Of a DNA stretch of 64,000 nt, positions 20,274 through 34,609 are shown in pieces. Both the position numbers and the translations under genes were made by a program. The DNA comes from Marsupella aquatica (lineage: Eukaryota > Marchantiophyta). The notes under the pieces were generated by a model, which worked only from the letters and a program-made list of their open reading frames with translations, did no database searches and was not told the origin of the DNA. Positions within the stretch are counted from its first letter, which is position 1; each line of letters starts with the position of its first letter. The stretch spans positions 22,382,001-22,446,000 of the forward strand of contig OZ316891.1 in the NCBI GenBank assembly GCA_973895155.1, written 5' to 3'.

Positions 20274-22753
20274 GTCAACCTCAGCTACCCAGCTGATATG
20301 CACGGAGGTTCAAAGGCCCCATCTCAACTCCTCAACTGAGATTCTGAAATTTTTTATATAACTAATATCAATGATTGATATCAGTTATTAGCCACTGATA
20401 ACCACTGATAACTGATGATGTTGTGTACCCCACACCCTGTCCACCTCCCATGACACAAGTTAACTGTCACCAAGGTACAACGATGTGCGTTTGGGGACCT
20501 AGTCAGCCAATACCGAATCTAATCATTATAGAGTAGTCACCCTGCTCATGTTGAATCTAGTGAACTTTGTATATAACCAGCATACTGTAACCTGGGGGCT
20601 ATTATCAAGTGTGTATGTTGCACGAAAAACAATTTTACCGGAGGTGCATTAATGATAGTCCCAAAAATAGCCATTGGTAATGTAGAACATCCGACATCCG
20701 AAGACAATGAAGAGCTCTAATGTGTCAGCAATGGTGTTTGTGAAGAGCGGCAAGTCAGAGTGGTAAAGTGTGGGTATCTGTTTCAACAAAAATTGTTTGC
20801 TCGTGCCATAGCCTACAGTTCCCTCCAGTAATTTCCATAATTGTCAAACATTTATTCTCTTTCCAACAAGCCCAACAAGCAATCTTCCGATCATCTGGCA
20901 GCAGCTGAAGAACTACCATTCAAGGAAAAAAAAACCTTTTAGGAATTTACGCTTCAATTCCCATGTCAGGTCAAAAGCTGACAAAAGTCAGGAAGAAACG
21001 CATTAGTTCCCATCGTCTCATAGCCTCAGCCCTGGTCTCAGGTCAATAATGTATTCCCCAAAAAAAGTGTAGTGGAGCCATTGGAGGAAGTCAGCAGTTC
21101 CTTAACACTATCATAGATGAGCTTTTGGGTTTTTGTAATTTGAATTCATGCCATGCAGATTTAACAAAAACAGGCATGAATTTTGGGTCCTATATCTATA
21201 GTTTAGATTAGAGAGCACTCTAATTGCGAGATTTAAGGAGAAATCCTGAACCACAGCTATGTGTATCAACTCAGAAACTTTTGTACTTGTGTGAACAGAA
21301 CGACCCTTCAACTGTTCGCTTGAGTACACATAAATATTTGCATTTCGTAACGAATGGTTTCGTCAATAGTGCATATGTTAGCAGGTATGTTATTCAACAT
21401 TCACAGTACGTTATCACAAAGATGAATGTTGCTCTCACAATAGAGAGGCTATGAAAAATAGCTAGAGACAAGTTGAAAGAAAACATTGTTTGGAAGTGTC
21501 TTCATTAAGTCGACTCTGGACCAGCTAGCGTAAACCACAAGATGTGGTGCAGTTTCTTTCCTAGTAGATATGTGCCAACTCCGTTCAGAACAAGTGAACC
21601 GTTGAAGCATTGTTTCTACCCCATCGGGTACTCTAAGCACCCTTCTTTGACATGAAGTTCATTTGAGTAGAACAAGGATGAGATCTGACAACTTCATCCA
21701 AACAAAGCAATGTGGAAACCATTCAATAGTTCCAATTTGTGACAAAAGCAAAAGGAGAAACGTTTGGCCCCTCCATATCGTTGCAAGTTGCATACATCGC
21801 TCAGGTAGGTGTGACTCGGTACATGAGGATTCATCATTGGATTTTAGAAATTGCAACTGCAATTGAAAGCGACAAATATTTCACAATTTGAGAACCATAA
21901 TCAAACAAACAGCCCTTTATTAAAAGAACACATGAGAAATGTTGAGATGTTTGGCATTGGAACCACAAAAAATATGCTCTCCATCAGAGGATACATGTCT
22001 TTCCTATGAGATACTATGGTCCAAATTTTGAATTCATCAGGTCATCTAAAGGCGAGATTGAAACATCATGAACCCTAACTCATTTTCTTCAATGGACTTT
22101 ATCAGTGTCCATAAATGGGTCATAATTAAAGTCTCTTGCAAGCCTAGACAGCTGCTAGAAATGGTGCAAAAACTCTCGCTGCAAGAAGAAGCGCTATTAG
22201 AACTGAGACGTAGGGAGTACTGAGGATTGAAGAACAGGAATTGAGAATTGTCAAAGACTTGGAGTGAAGCTCGCATGTGCACCCTGAAATCTATGCATCA
22301 TTTTTAAGAATATCTAGAAGTGCATCATAAATCATTGGCATTGGATTAGTAAACCTTGAGTCAAATGAAGTGAGGAGTAAGTTGTGGTGGTTTCATAGAA
22401 CCTGAGACTAATTCCAGGATGAGTGTATTTGCTAAATGGAAAGCATTATCTCCATAACATAATTCACAATTGTTGATTGATTCATCTTGAGCATTAACAA
22501 GACTGTTGTTTGCCTTAATTTTCCTTGGAAAGATTTCTAAGTATAATCAATTTTGATAATCCAATAACTTTCAGGACAAAACACAAGAATTGGAAAGACT
22601 GCAGCGAGGAAGTTGCTCAACAACCATGCCCTGCTCGCAAGAGCAATACGATCGGGTCCCAACCTTCAGCCGGAGGAGAAGAATTTGGATTGAAGATGTC
22701 CTGCCACTAGAAGTTGACAAGCTATGAATGGCTCGCTCATTCACACCCCCTGA
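20274..22753. other. Intergenic, nothing firmly recognised
   Basis: Near 22576-22690 all three plus-strand frames are open for about 40 codons after a possible 3' splice site (ttcag at about 22575), but none gives a recognised protein. Nothing else stands out. Confidence 0.35.
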
Positions 22754-23137
22754 AAACTCAACACAATTGACAACATATCAAGTTTGTCACACAATAAGGT
22801 TGCGAGAGCACCACCTGTAGCAAACTTAGCTGCAAAGATCTCAACGCTACCAGAACCTGAGAACGAGCTAAAGACAAGTCCAGTCAAAGGAGAAGCAAGT
22901 CCAGTCAAAGGAGAAGCAGAGAAGCCTGAAGCTAGTGTTGAATCTTACAAATTCACCTATCTTGACTATAGAGCATCTTCAGGATGCGCAGTTCACTGCC
23001 ACATCGGTGACTGCCAAAGGACGGTAATTAGATTCATCCATGAATGCCTTCTAACTATCTTTGAGGCACTCATTGGGCAAATATACACATATACCATAGA
23101 AGTGAAGCAACTTTTCAGCATTTATTTCGTGATGTGA
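22754..23137 (+). CDS. Unassigned open frame, possible exon
   Basis: An open frame with no early ATG. It encodes a hydrophilic stretch with a short internal duplication (S-P-V-K-G-E-A twice, from a tandem 21-base repeat at about 22877-22918) followed by ESYKFTYLDYRASSGCAVHC. Only this frame is open across the first 300 bases. A GT at about 23023 could be a 5' splice site. The frame lies 1.3 kb upstream of the first small heat shock protein gene. No family was recognised. Confidence 0.25.
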   Translation, partial: KLNTIDNISSLSHNKVARAPPVANLAAKISTLPEPENELKTSPVKGEASPVKGEAEKPEASVESYKFTYLDYRASSGCAVHCHIGDCQRTVIRFIHECLLTIFEALIGQIYTYTIEVKQLFSIYFVM

Positions 23138-23635
23138 ATTCTTGGAGACATTCCAGGGGGCAACCTAACAGCACGAGATTCCTAAAGTTAAAGTAGAGGC
23201 CACCAAAGTAGTTATATGAGCTATTTTGTGTTGAACGATTCCTGACTAATTCCTCTTTCAACTCTCCTCCAAACCTGTATAATTATGCCTTAATCAATTT
23301 TTGGTATTAATTTTAGATTCACCATGTTGATGATTTCCACCTTATCACTCTTTTAGATTGTAGGCTTCATGTCATCTCATGTAAACTTTTGAGATATTGA
23401 GTTGCCTGCTCAAGGCTCCAAGGCTAACTCGAGAGCTATTTCTTGTCCGCACCTTGATTTCAAGCATTCCCAAGACAACAATTGAATTGTCTCGTGAGAG
23501 AACAATATGTTCCCCGCCCTAAAGCGGGAATGGACCAGGAAGAATGTAAGAGTTTAGAAATTAAGAAGTTCAGTTGATCATTCAAGTTGCGGATCATTTT
23601 GATAACAAAGGGTCATTTTTCTCCGGGGAATGGAT

Positions 23636-23800
23636 TCATGCAGGGATGTCTTCCATGCATACCAGTGCAGTGGAAGTTACTAGTTCGTAGGGGATTTGTT
23701 GTCAGTTTAACTCGTGTTGCGTGGCTCTGTTTGTGCTTCTCCAACAACTTTTCTACCTTCTCTCTCTGCCTTCGCAGAGTTGCTTGTGTATGTTTGCTCA
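23636..23800 (+). other. Block conserved upstream of both small HSP genes (copy 1)
   Basis: This segment aligns, almost without gaps for about 150 bp, to the reverse complement of 35985-36160. In each case the block lies upstream of a small heat shock protein gene in the same relative orientation. Shared landmarks include 'ggatgt(c/t)ttccatg', 'accag', 'gttcg(t/g)aggggа'-like sequence, 'tttgtgcttctcc'-like sequence and 'ttgct(t/c)gtgtatg'. Both copies have open frames in both directions, so coding strand and function are unclear. It may be a retained promoter or 5' UTR region, or an exon of another duplicated gene. Confidence 0.55.
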
Positions 23801-24424
23801 CACTCTCGGCCATGTTGTGTTTGGAATGTACAGCATGTTCAATGCCATAAAACCATCTAAAAATATTATTCACAGCTCTCAGATCGATACTCTATGACAC
23901 TCTATGACACTACATGTATCAAGTAGCCCAATTCCTCTGTTATTGTTTTGGTCTGCATTTTAGGTGCTGTGCTTATGCTATACTTTGATAGTCTCTCGAC
24001 ATCTATCTCACATAAATATTGGAATGTTAGACGGTTTGGCTGTCATTCCATGTATTGGCCCTTGAAGCATGTGAATCAGACTCCAACAAGGTCATAAATG
24101 ACTTAAGTTACAATTGAATAAGAGAGGAAATATCTAAAAATACTACTCTTTGGTTTGAATGGATAGTTCAATAGCTTGACAAAGGTTCTTGTTGTTTCAA
24201 TTACTCATTGGTTTATGAGCTGGTCTCGTTGGAAGTTAGTAATGTGATTGAAACCCAATAACCTTTTCCTATTGATTAGCCTCCGATCAAGCCCTTCCAA
24301 AAATATGATGGGTGAAAGTCTTGTGATGCATAATAATTCAGTTCCCCAGTTGTGTGGAAAGTGGCAAACATCAACCTAAGTACTAGACTATTGTAGGTTG
24401 GCTTCTCTACAGACAGTAGACACC

Positions 24425-25303
24425 ATGGCAACCACAGCTGTGGATGTGAAGGAGCTGCCAAACTCTTACATATTTGTGGCTGACATGCCTGGTCTGAAAC
24501 ATTCTGAAATCAAGGTAGTGTTTTCCAAACAGCCTGAAAATTGTTGATCATATCTAACAATTTCAAGAATACAATGCATCTTTTGTCAAGAATCTCTAAT
24601 CATAACAACAATATCACCTTGACTCTTGTTTAGGTTGGCATGGGTCAATTTATTGTGTGATAATAGATAATGGTTGGCTCCATTTTCTATACAACAAATG
24701 TAAAAATGTTCCTCACTAGCTGAGCAGAAGCCTACAATTGTAGAGTGAGTCCATGATTTCAAGTTTTAAAGCTATCCAGAATACACTCCAATCAAGAAAT
24801 TCATTCACTTGACTTGTGAGCAGGTTAGAGAGGTATCCATAGGAAGAGGCACTATTTGATTGATGTGGTGTCATGGCTACTAAGATTGGAATACAAGACA
24901 GTGGGAAAAATGCAAAAGAAGTTGTTTAGAGTGTGGGCTATGGGACCCTGTATGGAATTGGGATGGGACCAAGATGGGACCTTTCTAAATGCAATAATGA
25001 GCTGTAAATGAGAGATGTTTGTAGGTGCAAGTGGAGAATGACAGTGTATTGAAGATAAGTGGAGAACGGAAGCGGGATGATTTCGCCACTGATACGGAGA
25101 TCAAATATGTTCGAGTGGAGCGAAGTGCTGGAAAGTTTATGCGCAAGTTCAATCTGCCTGCCAATGCTAATTTGGATGGTATCTCAGCTGCATGTCAAGA
25201 TGGACTCCTCACTGTGATTGTACCAAAGAACCCACCACCTGATCCCCACCGACCTCGTACCTTTGATGTCAATGTTGGCTCCACCAGTGTTGCTCCTCCA
25301 TAA
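24425..25303 (+). CDS. Small heat shock protein (HSP20), cytosolic class II-like, short N terminus
   Basis: Two exons: 24425-24514 and 25025-25303, joined in phase 0 across a 510-bp GT-AG intron; 122 residues. Small HSPs are ATP-independent holdases that bind unfolding proteins. The N terminus ([20 protein letters not shown]) matches the class II signature '[20 protein letters not shown]'. It is followed by the alpha-crystallin core, with [19 protein letters not shown], the strand motif GLLTVIVPK (91-99) and a C-terminal V-x-V anchor (DVNV). Class II proteins are normally about 155 residues. Here the usual N-terminal arm (about 30 residues) is missing, because the upstream frame meets TAA at 24377-24379. 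The paralogue at 34610-35603 keeps a longer arm. A possible acceptor (ctctacag, ending 24412) would allow an unseen upstream exon. No clear heat-shock element cluster was seen. Confidence 0.85.
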
Positions 25304-26531
25304 CCTCAGATTGAATTCATGTGCTCTTGGTCCTCTCTGCCTGGACAGTTTGTTGGAATTTTTGTGTAGGTTTTGTTTAGAGGAGGAGGTTCTATCTTCA
25401 CATTTTCAAATACTTCTCCCCTTTGCCAGCGTGATCACCCTCCTTGTTGTGCCACTTGAGTTTAGCTCAGCTTCCACAAGCTCTGGATTGAGGCAATTCC
25501 TCCTGACAAATAGAGCTTTATTTTTCTCCTTGTATTGCATTCACTTGGTACTATAGGTTCATCAAAGTAAAACTTAGGGGTACTGCAAATCCATCACAAG
25601 CAAATGTGCGCCAGGTCCTCTTGCTCTGTTTTATAAAGATTCCCAGGATGGACCTGATGGTTGTTTATTTTAGTGAGGTGCTCCTGAGTGCAGATTGCTA
25701 ATCAATAATGGCATGGAGGCTGGGTCAGATTGGTACAGACGTCAAATACTCTTCAATTACAATATTGTAAAGTAATCATGAGAGTTCTGTGCGTACGTGT
25801 ACATTGTAAACACATAATTGTTTTCTAAAAGTGGTTAAATTAATTCAGATGGTCATCTCTATTCAAGCTCAACTCCAATGCTCTGCAAGCACATTAAAGC
25901 TGGCACAGCAGTAGTGTTAATACTACTCTGCTAACCTTGGAGGAGAAAATACATTACAAGATTTTCCAAAAGTCATCTGCAGTCACTGAATAGTGAAGCT
26001 ACATCTTACCTTCTCATAACACATTTCAATGGGTTAGGCGCAGTACATTTCAATGAGTTCAATGTACATCCTTAATATGGGGAAAGTTGGATAGAGAGAT
26101 CAAAGATTCCTCCTCTTGGGTCGCCTTTAGTCCTTTGCTATTTTTTATCATTTGAGTTTTAAAAAATGCTTTTGCCTCTTTTGGCCCCCTACTGTAGTGA
26201 ATTTTTTGGGTCCTAGTACACGTGCGAATTTCTATGAACATTATACTGGCACTGTCGCTTGAAATAAGGGAGAACAGTTTCTTTTCTCCCATTTTTAATT
26301 TTGTCAAAGCGATTTTTGACTACAAGGCAGTCTTAAGATATTTTACATTAATAAAAATCTGATCCAAATATTATTAGAAGAGTGGAATAGAAGATTGATA
26401 AAACTTGGTTGGGATCTATACAATGTCAACCCCGATGTAAACACTCGTGTAAATACAATTTCACTTGATAAATCATAAGGATCTGCCACAATTGTTTTTA
26501 GCCTTTATCTAGTGCCCACTCGAAAACCTAG
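25304..26531. other. 3' flank of small HSP gene and intergenic
   Basis: Probable 3' UTR followed by sequence in which nothing else is recognised. Confidence 0.4.
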
Positions 26532-26780
26532 ATTTTAATTTATTAAACTACTTTGCCACTGAAGATGGTCCAATTGACGATACTGTCACAGTTTGTTTTT
26601 ATATTCACAAATGTGCCATGGTTTTGCATATGGACAACAAGTCCACCAATTCCCCCTGGGTAACCAGATACAAAAACTGTCAGTGGCATATTTGTAAATA
26701 CAATAAAACAGTGGTAGTATCATAAATTACAACATTTTTTGTGGCAATGTAGTTAACAGCCAATTATTATTATGCAAAAG
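26532..26780. mobile_element. MITE-like inverted-repeat element, copy 2
   Basis: About 249 bp, related to the element at 1038-1265. Its right arm ('tttgtaaatacaataaaaca', 'acattttttgtggcaatgta', 'atgcaaaag') parallels that copy, and its left arm contains the complement ('tttgccact', 'gatactgtcacagtttgttt'). The arms are more decayed than in copy 1. Confidence 0.6.
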
Positions 26781-26904
26781 AAATCATGCTGACAATTCAA
26801 ATGTTTTGTGTCAAAAATGTCACCAGCATTTTTTCCTGCGGGGTGGAAACAACGGGGTAGGTTCATGGCTTTTGATTCCAGGCTTCTGCCCTTTATAATT
26901 GCTT

Positions 26905-27010
26905 GAGTTACTCTAACCATAAGCTAGGAGGGGTCCCGGGAGGGGGTTGCCGAAAGCAGGGCTACTGACTTGAGTGAAGTCATAACAAGGTATTGGAAGG
27001 TGTGGCTAGT
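26905..27010 (+). pseudogene. Plastid 16S rRNA 3'-end fragment (NUPT)
   Basis: The stretch 'gggagggggttgccgaaagc', 'agggctactgacttgagtga', 'agtcataacaaggta..ttgg', 'aaggtgtggct' follows the conserved 3' end of chloroplast 16S rRNA. There, the equivalent parts are 'aaggagggggatgccgaagg', 'cagggctagtgactggggtg', 'aagtcgtaacaaggtag', then 'actggaaggtgcggctgg'. Numerous substitutions and a deletion after 'aaggta' show it is an old nuclear insertion, not a working rRNA. No adjacent plastid spacer or tRNA sequence was recognised beyond 27010. Confidence 0.75.
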
Positions 27011-28102
27011 TACCCCTGAGTGGAGTTCCCCCTCATTTCTTCCGACCCATCACGCGTGAATATGTGTTAAATGGTCAAGTAAGCATGTCTACCAGAAATA
27101 TGCAAGCCATGATCTGTGCCTTGGATTCAGGATTGTTGTTGGGTTAGGACATCCAGATTATACACAAGTAGCTAGTTAGTATTATGGAGTCATACATTGT
27201 CTAAAGCGAATAATATGTTACCAACACTATTTCAAGTGTCTAAGCTTGTAAGAATGTGTAACTATGGCAAAGGTTTCTAGCAGGCAATACACAAAGTTAA
27301 ATAAAATTGTTAGTACCATAACAACACAGATTAGTATACGTACTAAATTGATCATAGTCCATTTGAATCTGGGATATTAGGCAGTGCACCACAACTTACT
27401 GCTAGTCAGGCCTTGTCATGTGGACCATCAACTAGTCTAACAAAATGCCCTTGACATAACCAGCATTGCACTCCCCAGGGTCATCTATCAGCCCCCTTAA
27501 TTAGCTGGGATGGAAATCTTACTAATCAACCCCAAGCAGAAGCTAGAGTTTCTATCTAGGTTTCAAAAGTAAAGCCTCTAGACTGTGACTCTAGGGCCCC
27601 ACCAAAAGTTATGTGGAGGAAAAGAACCATGAGATGTTATGTATGTCAAAATGATTATATACATGATGATCTCTGTTGTCATGTTTATTTACATTCAAAG
27701 AATGAGCATTCACGCTCGTAGATAATACTTGCAATTAATCCCAACCTCACATTTCTGCTACCTTACCCGGGTGGTAACAAAGAGACGTGAGCCTACACTG
27801 GGCTAGCGGAAAAATTACTTGTAAGAAACCTCAATTGAAATCGTAAGAGCACATGAGATCATGGCTGGAAATCATATGTCTGGTTGGCACCAGCCATAAT
27901 TATGTGGAGATGTTGTGGGTGTTTAATTTCTACATTCTAGTAATGTAAGTAATTAAATTTATCAGCTAGTGTGTTCTGCATCTGTCTCGATCAGAGCAAT
28001 AAGCAAGTAGCTTGCCCAATGAAGCCTCTTCTTTAAGTCCTCATGACACTGTCATTATGGTACACAAATACACTCAAAGAAAAAGCTCAGGGGACTGGAC
28101 TT
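27011..28102. other. Intergenic, nothing recognised
   Basis: No gene or repeat was identified by eye. Confidence 0.4.
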
Positions 28103-29045
28103 TTGAGGGCTTGAGATTATGAATATAGGAGGGGCCTCCAGAATTCATCAGAGACAAGTACCATTTGTTCCCTCCCTAATTTACATAATATAGGATAATG
28201 TGTGCTATGGCGACAGAAGACTTTCTAGGCATGTCCCAGAGAGACATGACTTTGTGGTAGCTCACTTGAGTAGGGACTGATAGGTTTTGGGGTTCAACTA
28301 TTGTGGTTGACTCTTCCCTTTCTGTGAGGTTTCACAAATTCCCCCTTAAAAATTAAAAAAAGCCTTTCTAGGCATGAGATGATTATGGACATAGGAGGGG
28401 TCTCCAGAAATCGTAAGAGACTGGTACCCTTTGTTCCCTCCCTATTTTATATATAGGATAATGTGTGCCATGATGAGAGACTTTCCAGGCATAAAATGGT
28501 TATGGGAATAGGAGGGGTCTCCAGAAATCATTAGAGACAGGTACCCTTGGTTCCCTACTGAATTTACACATAGGATAATGTGTGCCACGATGAGAGAAGA
28601 CTTTCTAGTCATGAGATGATTATGGACATAGGAGGGGTCTATATATATATCACATTGCAGAAAAGACATGGTGTACCCTTTGTACAGCGCTGAATTTACA
28701 TAGAGGATAATGTGTGAGACTATGAGAGAACTGAATTGGACTGAATTTACATAGAGGATAATGTGTGCCACGATGAGAGAACTGAAGTGGGCTGAATTTA
28801 CATAGAGGATAATATGTGCCGCGATGAGAGAACTGAAGTGTATTGAATTTATATAGAGGATAATGTGTGCCGCTTTGAGAGAACTGAAGTGCACTGATTT
28901 ACAAAGGATAATGTGTGCCGCGATGTGAGAACCAAAGTGGACTAAATTTACATAGAGGATAATGTGTGAGAATATGAGAGAACTGAAGTGCACTAAATTT
29001 ACGTAGAGGATAATGTGTGCGACGATGAGAGAACTGAAGTGCAGC
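28103..29045 (+). repeat. Satellite-like tandem array (115-bp then 51-bp units)
   Basis: The first part (about 28103-28730) has four units of roughly 115-130 bp. Each carries 'gattatgga(c)ata', 'ggaggggtctccagaaatc', 'aggataatgtgtgcc' and 'gactttctaggcatg'. The second part (about 28690-29045) has about seven shorter units of close to 51 bp of the type 'ctgaatttacatagaggata' plus 'atgtgtgccacgatgagaga' plus 'actgaagtg'. The short unit is contained within the long one. One unit is interrupted by the SINE at 28234-28363. A 207-codon minus-strand frame (28442-29065) with a 17-residue period (AHIILYVNSVHFSSLIV type) exists because most short units are multiples of three. Confidence 0.9.
28234..28363 (+). 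mobile_element. tRNA-like SINE, family A, inserted in a satellite unit
   Basis: Contains 'tgtggtagctcacttgagta' (A-box-like), 'ttggggttcaactatt' (B-box-like), 'cctttctgtgaggtttcaca' and an A-rich tail 'cccccttaaaaattaaaaaa'. It is flanked by the exact 13-bp duplication CTTTCTAGGCATG (28221-28233 and 28364-28376). Because neighbouring satellite units show the uninterrupted target sequence, the insertion boundaries are unusually secure. Confidence 0.85.
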
Positions 29046-29136
29046 CCAAAGTGTGTGTCAAACATGTGCTGCAGTAGTGTAGGGCCGACCCAGGAACAGT
29101 GTGCGAAAGAATGGACGAGTTTGTAACTCAGGAAGT

Positions 29137-29442
29137 AAGTGTCGTTTAAGGGGTGTTGAGGGTATGTGTGTGTGTGGGCGGGGTGTAGTGGTGGGAGTAT
29201 TGATTATCTCCTCAGCCCTGGTTGCCCACTTTGGGTTCTGGTTTAATCCTCTCTCCCTCCTGGTCTGGGTCCCTGTCGGATCCTTGGGTATTGTCCCCTT
29301 GTGGCTGCCCTACATAGAACTGCATGTTCCAAAGCAGGACGTCTATCCTCTGTTGGATGGGTCTGCTTTCGGTTTTCAAGGCCAAAAAAAAAAGAAAAAA
29401 AAAAGAAAGAAAAAAAAAGAAAGAAAAAAAAAAAAGTGTCGT
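29137..29442 (+). mobile_element. SINE family B insertion, 5'-truncated, with poly(A)-like tail
   Basis: The insert 29146-29433 is flanked by AAGTGTCGT (29137-29145 and 29434-29442). Its body ('gtgtagtggtgggagt', 'gtccccttgtggctgcccta', 'tatcctctgttggatgggtc', 'tttcggttttcaaggcc') matches the element at 51500-51755 on the other strand. It ends in a 45-bp A-rich tail with scattered G. It sits inside the first of two tandem copies of host sequence (29117-29497 and 29498-29590), which show the pre-insertion arrangement. The lysine-rich frames over the tail are artefacts. Confidence 0.8.
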
Positions 29443-29851
29443 GGTTTGTGTCTCTGTGTTTATACGTAAGGCTCGAGCAGCTGTTGGTGATGGGCGTCTG
29501 AGTTTGTAACACAGGAAATAAGTGTCGTCATTTGTGGCTCTGTGTTTATTCGTAATGCTCGAGCAGCTAGCTGTAGGCGTCTGGTGGGGGTGACGAACTC
29601 GTTTGGTGTAAGTTGGCTTCGGTTGAAAGAAGCTAATCATTCGTCAGCAGGAGGGCTCGGTTCACAGTGTCGGACGAAGCTCAGGAATTGGTTTTTTTGT
29701 GCAGATCAATTGGATGAAATTCGTCTTCAATTTGACCCTGGTGGCAGAATGGAGGGATTGATTAGGTACTGAGGCACACAACATAGTCGGAGGTGGTAGG
29801 GAGCCAAAGTAACGGGAGGAGGGGTTGGAGGAGGATCTTGGAAAAGCGGGA

Positions 29852-33133
<3,282 letters not shown>

Positions 33134-34609
33134 AACATGATTTGATGGCAGCTGATCCTTTGGTCAAAGGTAGGGAGAGCGAGCTAGGATGATTTTCCTT
33201 GTAAACTCTCAGAAGATTCTTTAATATAGACGACTCCCATTTAATTTTTTGAGTTGATGTCACTTCCAGTACTTGAAATGAAGACTCGTGAGTCCATATT
33301 CTTACGATGCATGTCTAGGAAGGAGGGAAGTTGGAAACTTCATAGCTGAGTTCACTGAAGAAGATAGTCTTTACAAAAAGAGGAGTAGCATTGATCCAAT
33401 ACCAGAGTTTTAGCCCGATCTCGAACGTTGAGAAAAGGATCTCCTCAGCAGGAGAAACTTGGGTGAGTCGGTGTAACTAGAAACCTGTATCTGAGCCTAC
33501 CCTTCAGGACTGCTGGAATATCGAGAGTCAGGTTTCCTTCAGAGCTGTTTTCGGTGAGCTCATTCAAGACCTGGTTCTGACTCGTGGCCGCAGGTTTTCC
33601 CCACTTTGACAAACAGTAGCATTTTGTGCTCGAATTAAACCGCAAAAAATGATCTATTGTCTGCGTGGTACCCTTGTGCCTGCTCAACTATACCGTTAAG
33701 CCAAAGTATGCTCCTGTAATTAGCTGAAAACGTTGGGGAAAGCATATTGAAAGATTGGGAAAGGTTTTCATGGCCGTACCGTGCGAAGCTGGTCAGATCT
33801 TGAGGTGTGAAAATTTTGTGCTAAAGTCAAGAATCAATCTCGAAAGTTGTGCCTTCGACAGCAGCTCGTGACGACCGGGCTGATATCAGTGGACCCCATG
33901 ACAATACAGTAGTGTCGATTTACGTAGGCACTGGATTGATTGGATCGAGGATGCCGTGATTACCTTGGCGAAAATGATTTTTTTTACCAATGTTGGAAAG
34001 GTGCTGAGTGGTTTGGGGGGATCCTGGAGGACAGGAGGACTCGAGCTTGTTGGTAAGTTTTGATATCCCTCGATCCACAATGCATTGAATTGAATCAGGT
34101 CAAAGGCCCCTAGCTAAGCATCACCCATGCACACCATCAAGGCAGTATAAGACCGAGTATGCTGGTTGAAGAAATGCAATCCTATCTACATTTTTCAGTG
34201 ATAGATACTATATCATTCATTTTGGGTTTGTACCACTTGATAGCGAGTTATGGTCTGGCTCAAATATTGAAACGTTCTAAGTACGAATTCTGATGAGCCC
34301 CTCGATTGCACGCTGTATTGTCGGATTCACAGTCGAAGAACTGTAAAGCACAAAGGACTTTTCCCTAAATTACAATCCCAAGTATTTCTGGTCTCCATTT
34401 TCTCTGCAACACAATTCTATCCAATGGTTTGATGCACTTCCAAGAGAAAGTGCGCGGAAGGATTCCTTCTTCACAAACTATCGCATTGATGTACCGCTAA
34501 GAAAGCATGTTGGTCGGCCAGAAACGAGGATGACTGTATTTAGTGGAATATATATATATATATATATGCTAGTTCCGATTGGGCTCAGTCTCAATCCCCA
34601 TAGAAGACA
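33134..34609. other. 3' flank of spermidine synthase and intergenic
   Basis: Convergent interval between the spermidine synthase stop and the small HSP stop. It contains a short (AT)n run at about 34548-34567; nothing else is recognised. Confidence 0.45.

Noticed and set aside
24413-24424. Mandatory upstream exon for the first small HSP gene at the ctctacag acceptor
   Set aside because: The paralogue reads through the corresponding position to its own ATG without splicing, so an extra exon is possible but not required.
29101-29640. Lys- or Phe-rich frames
   Set aside because: They cross the A-rich tail of a SINE insertion and depend on it.
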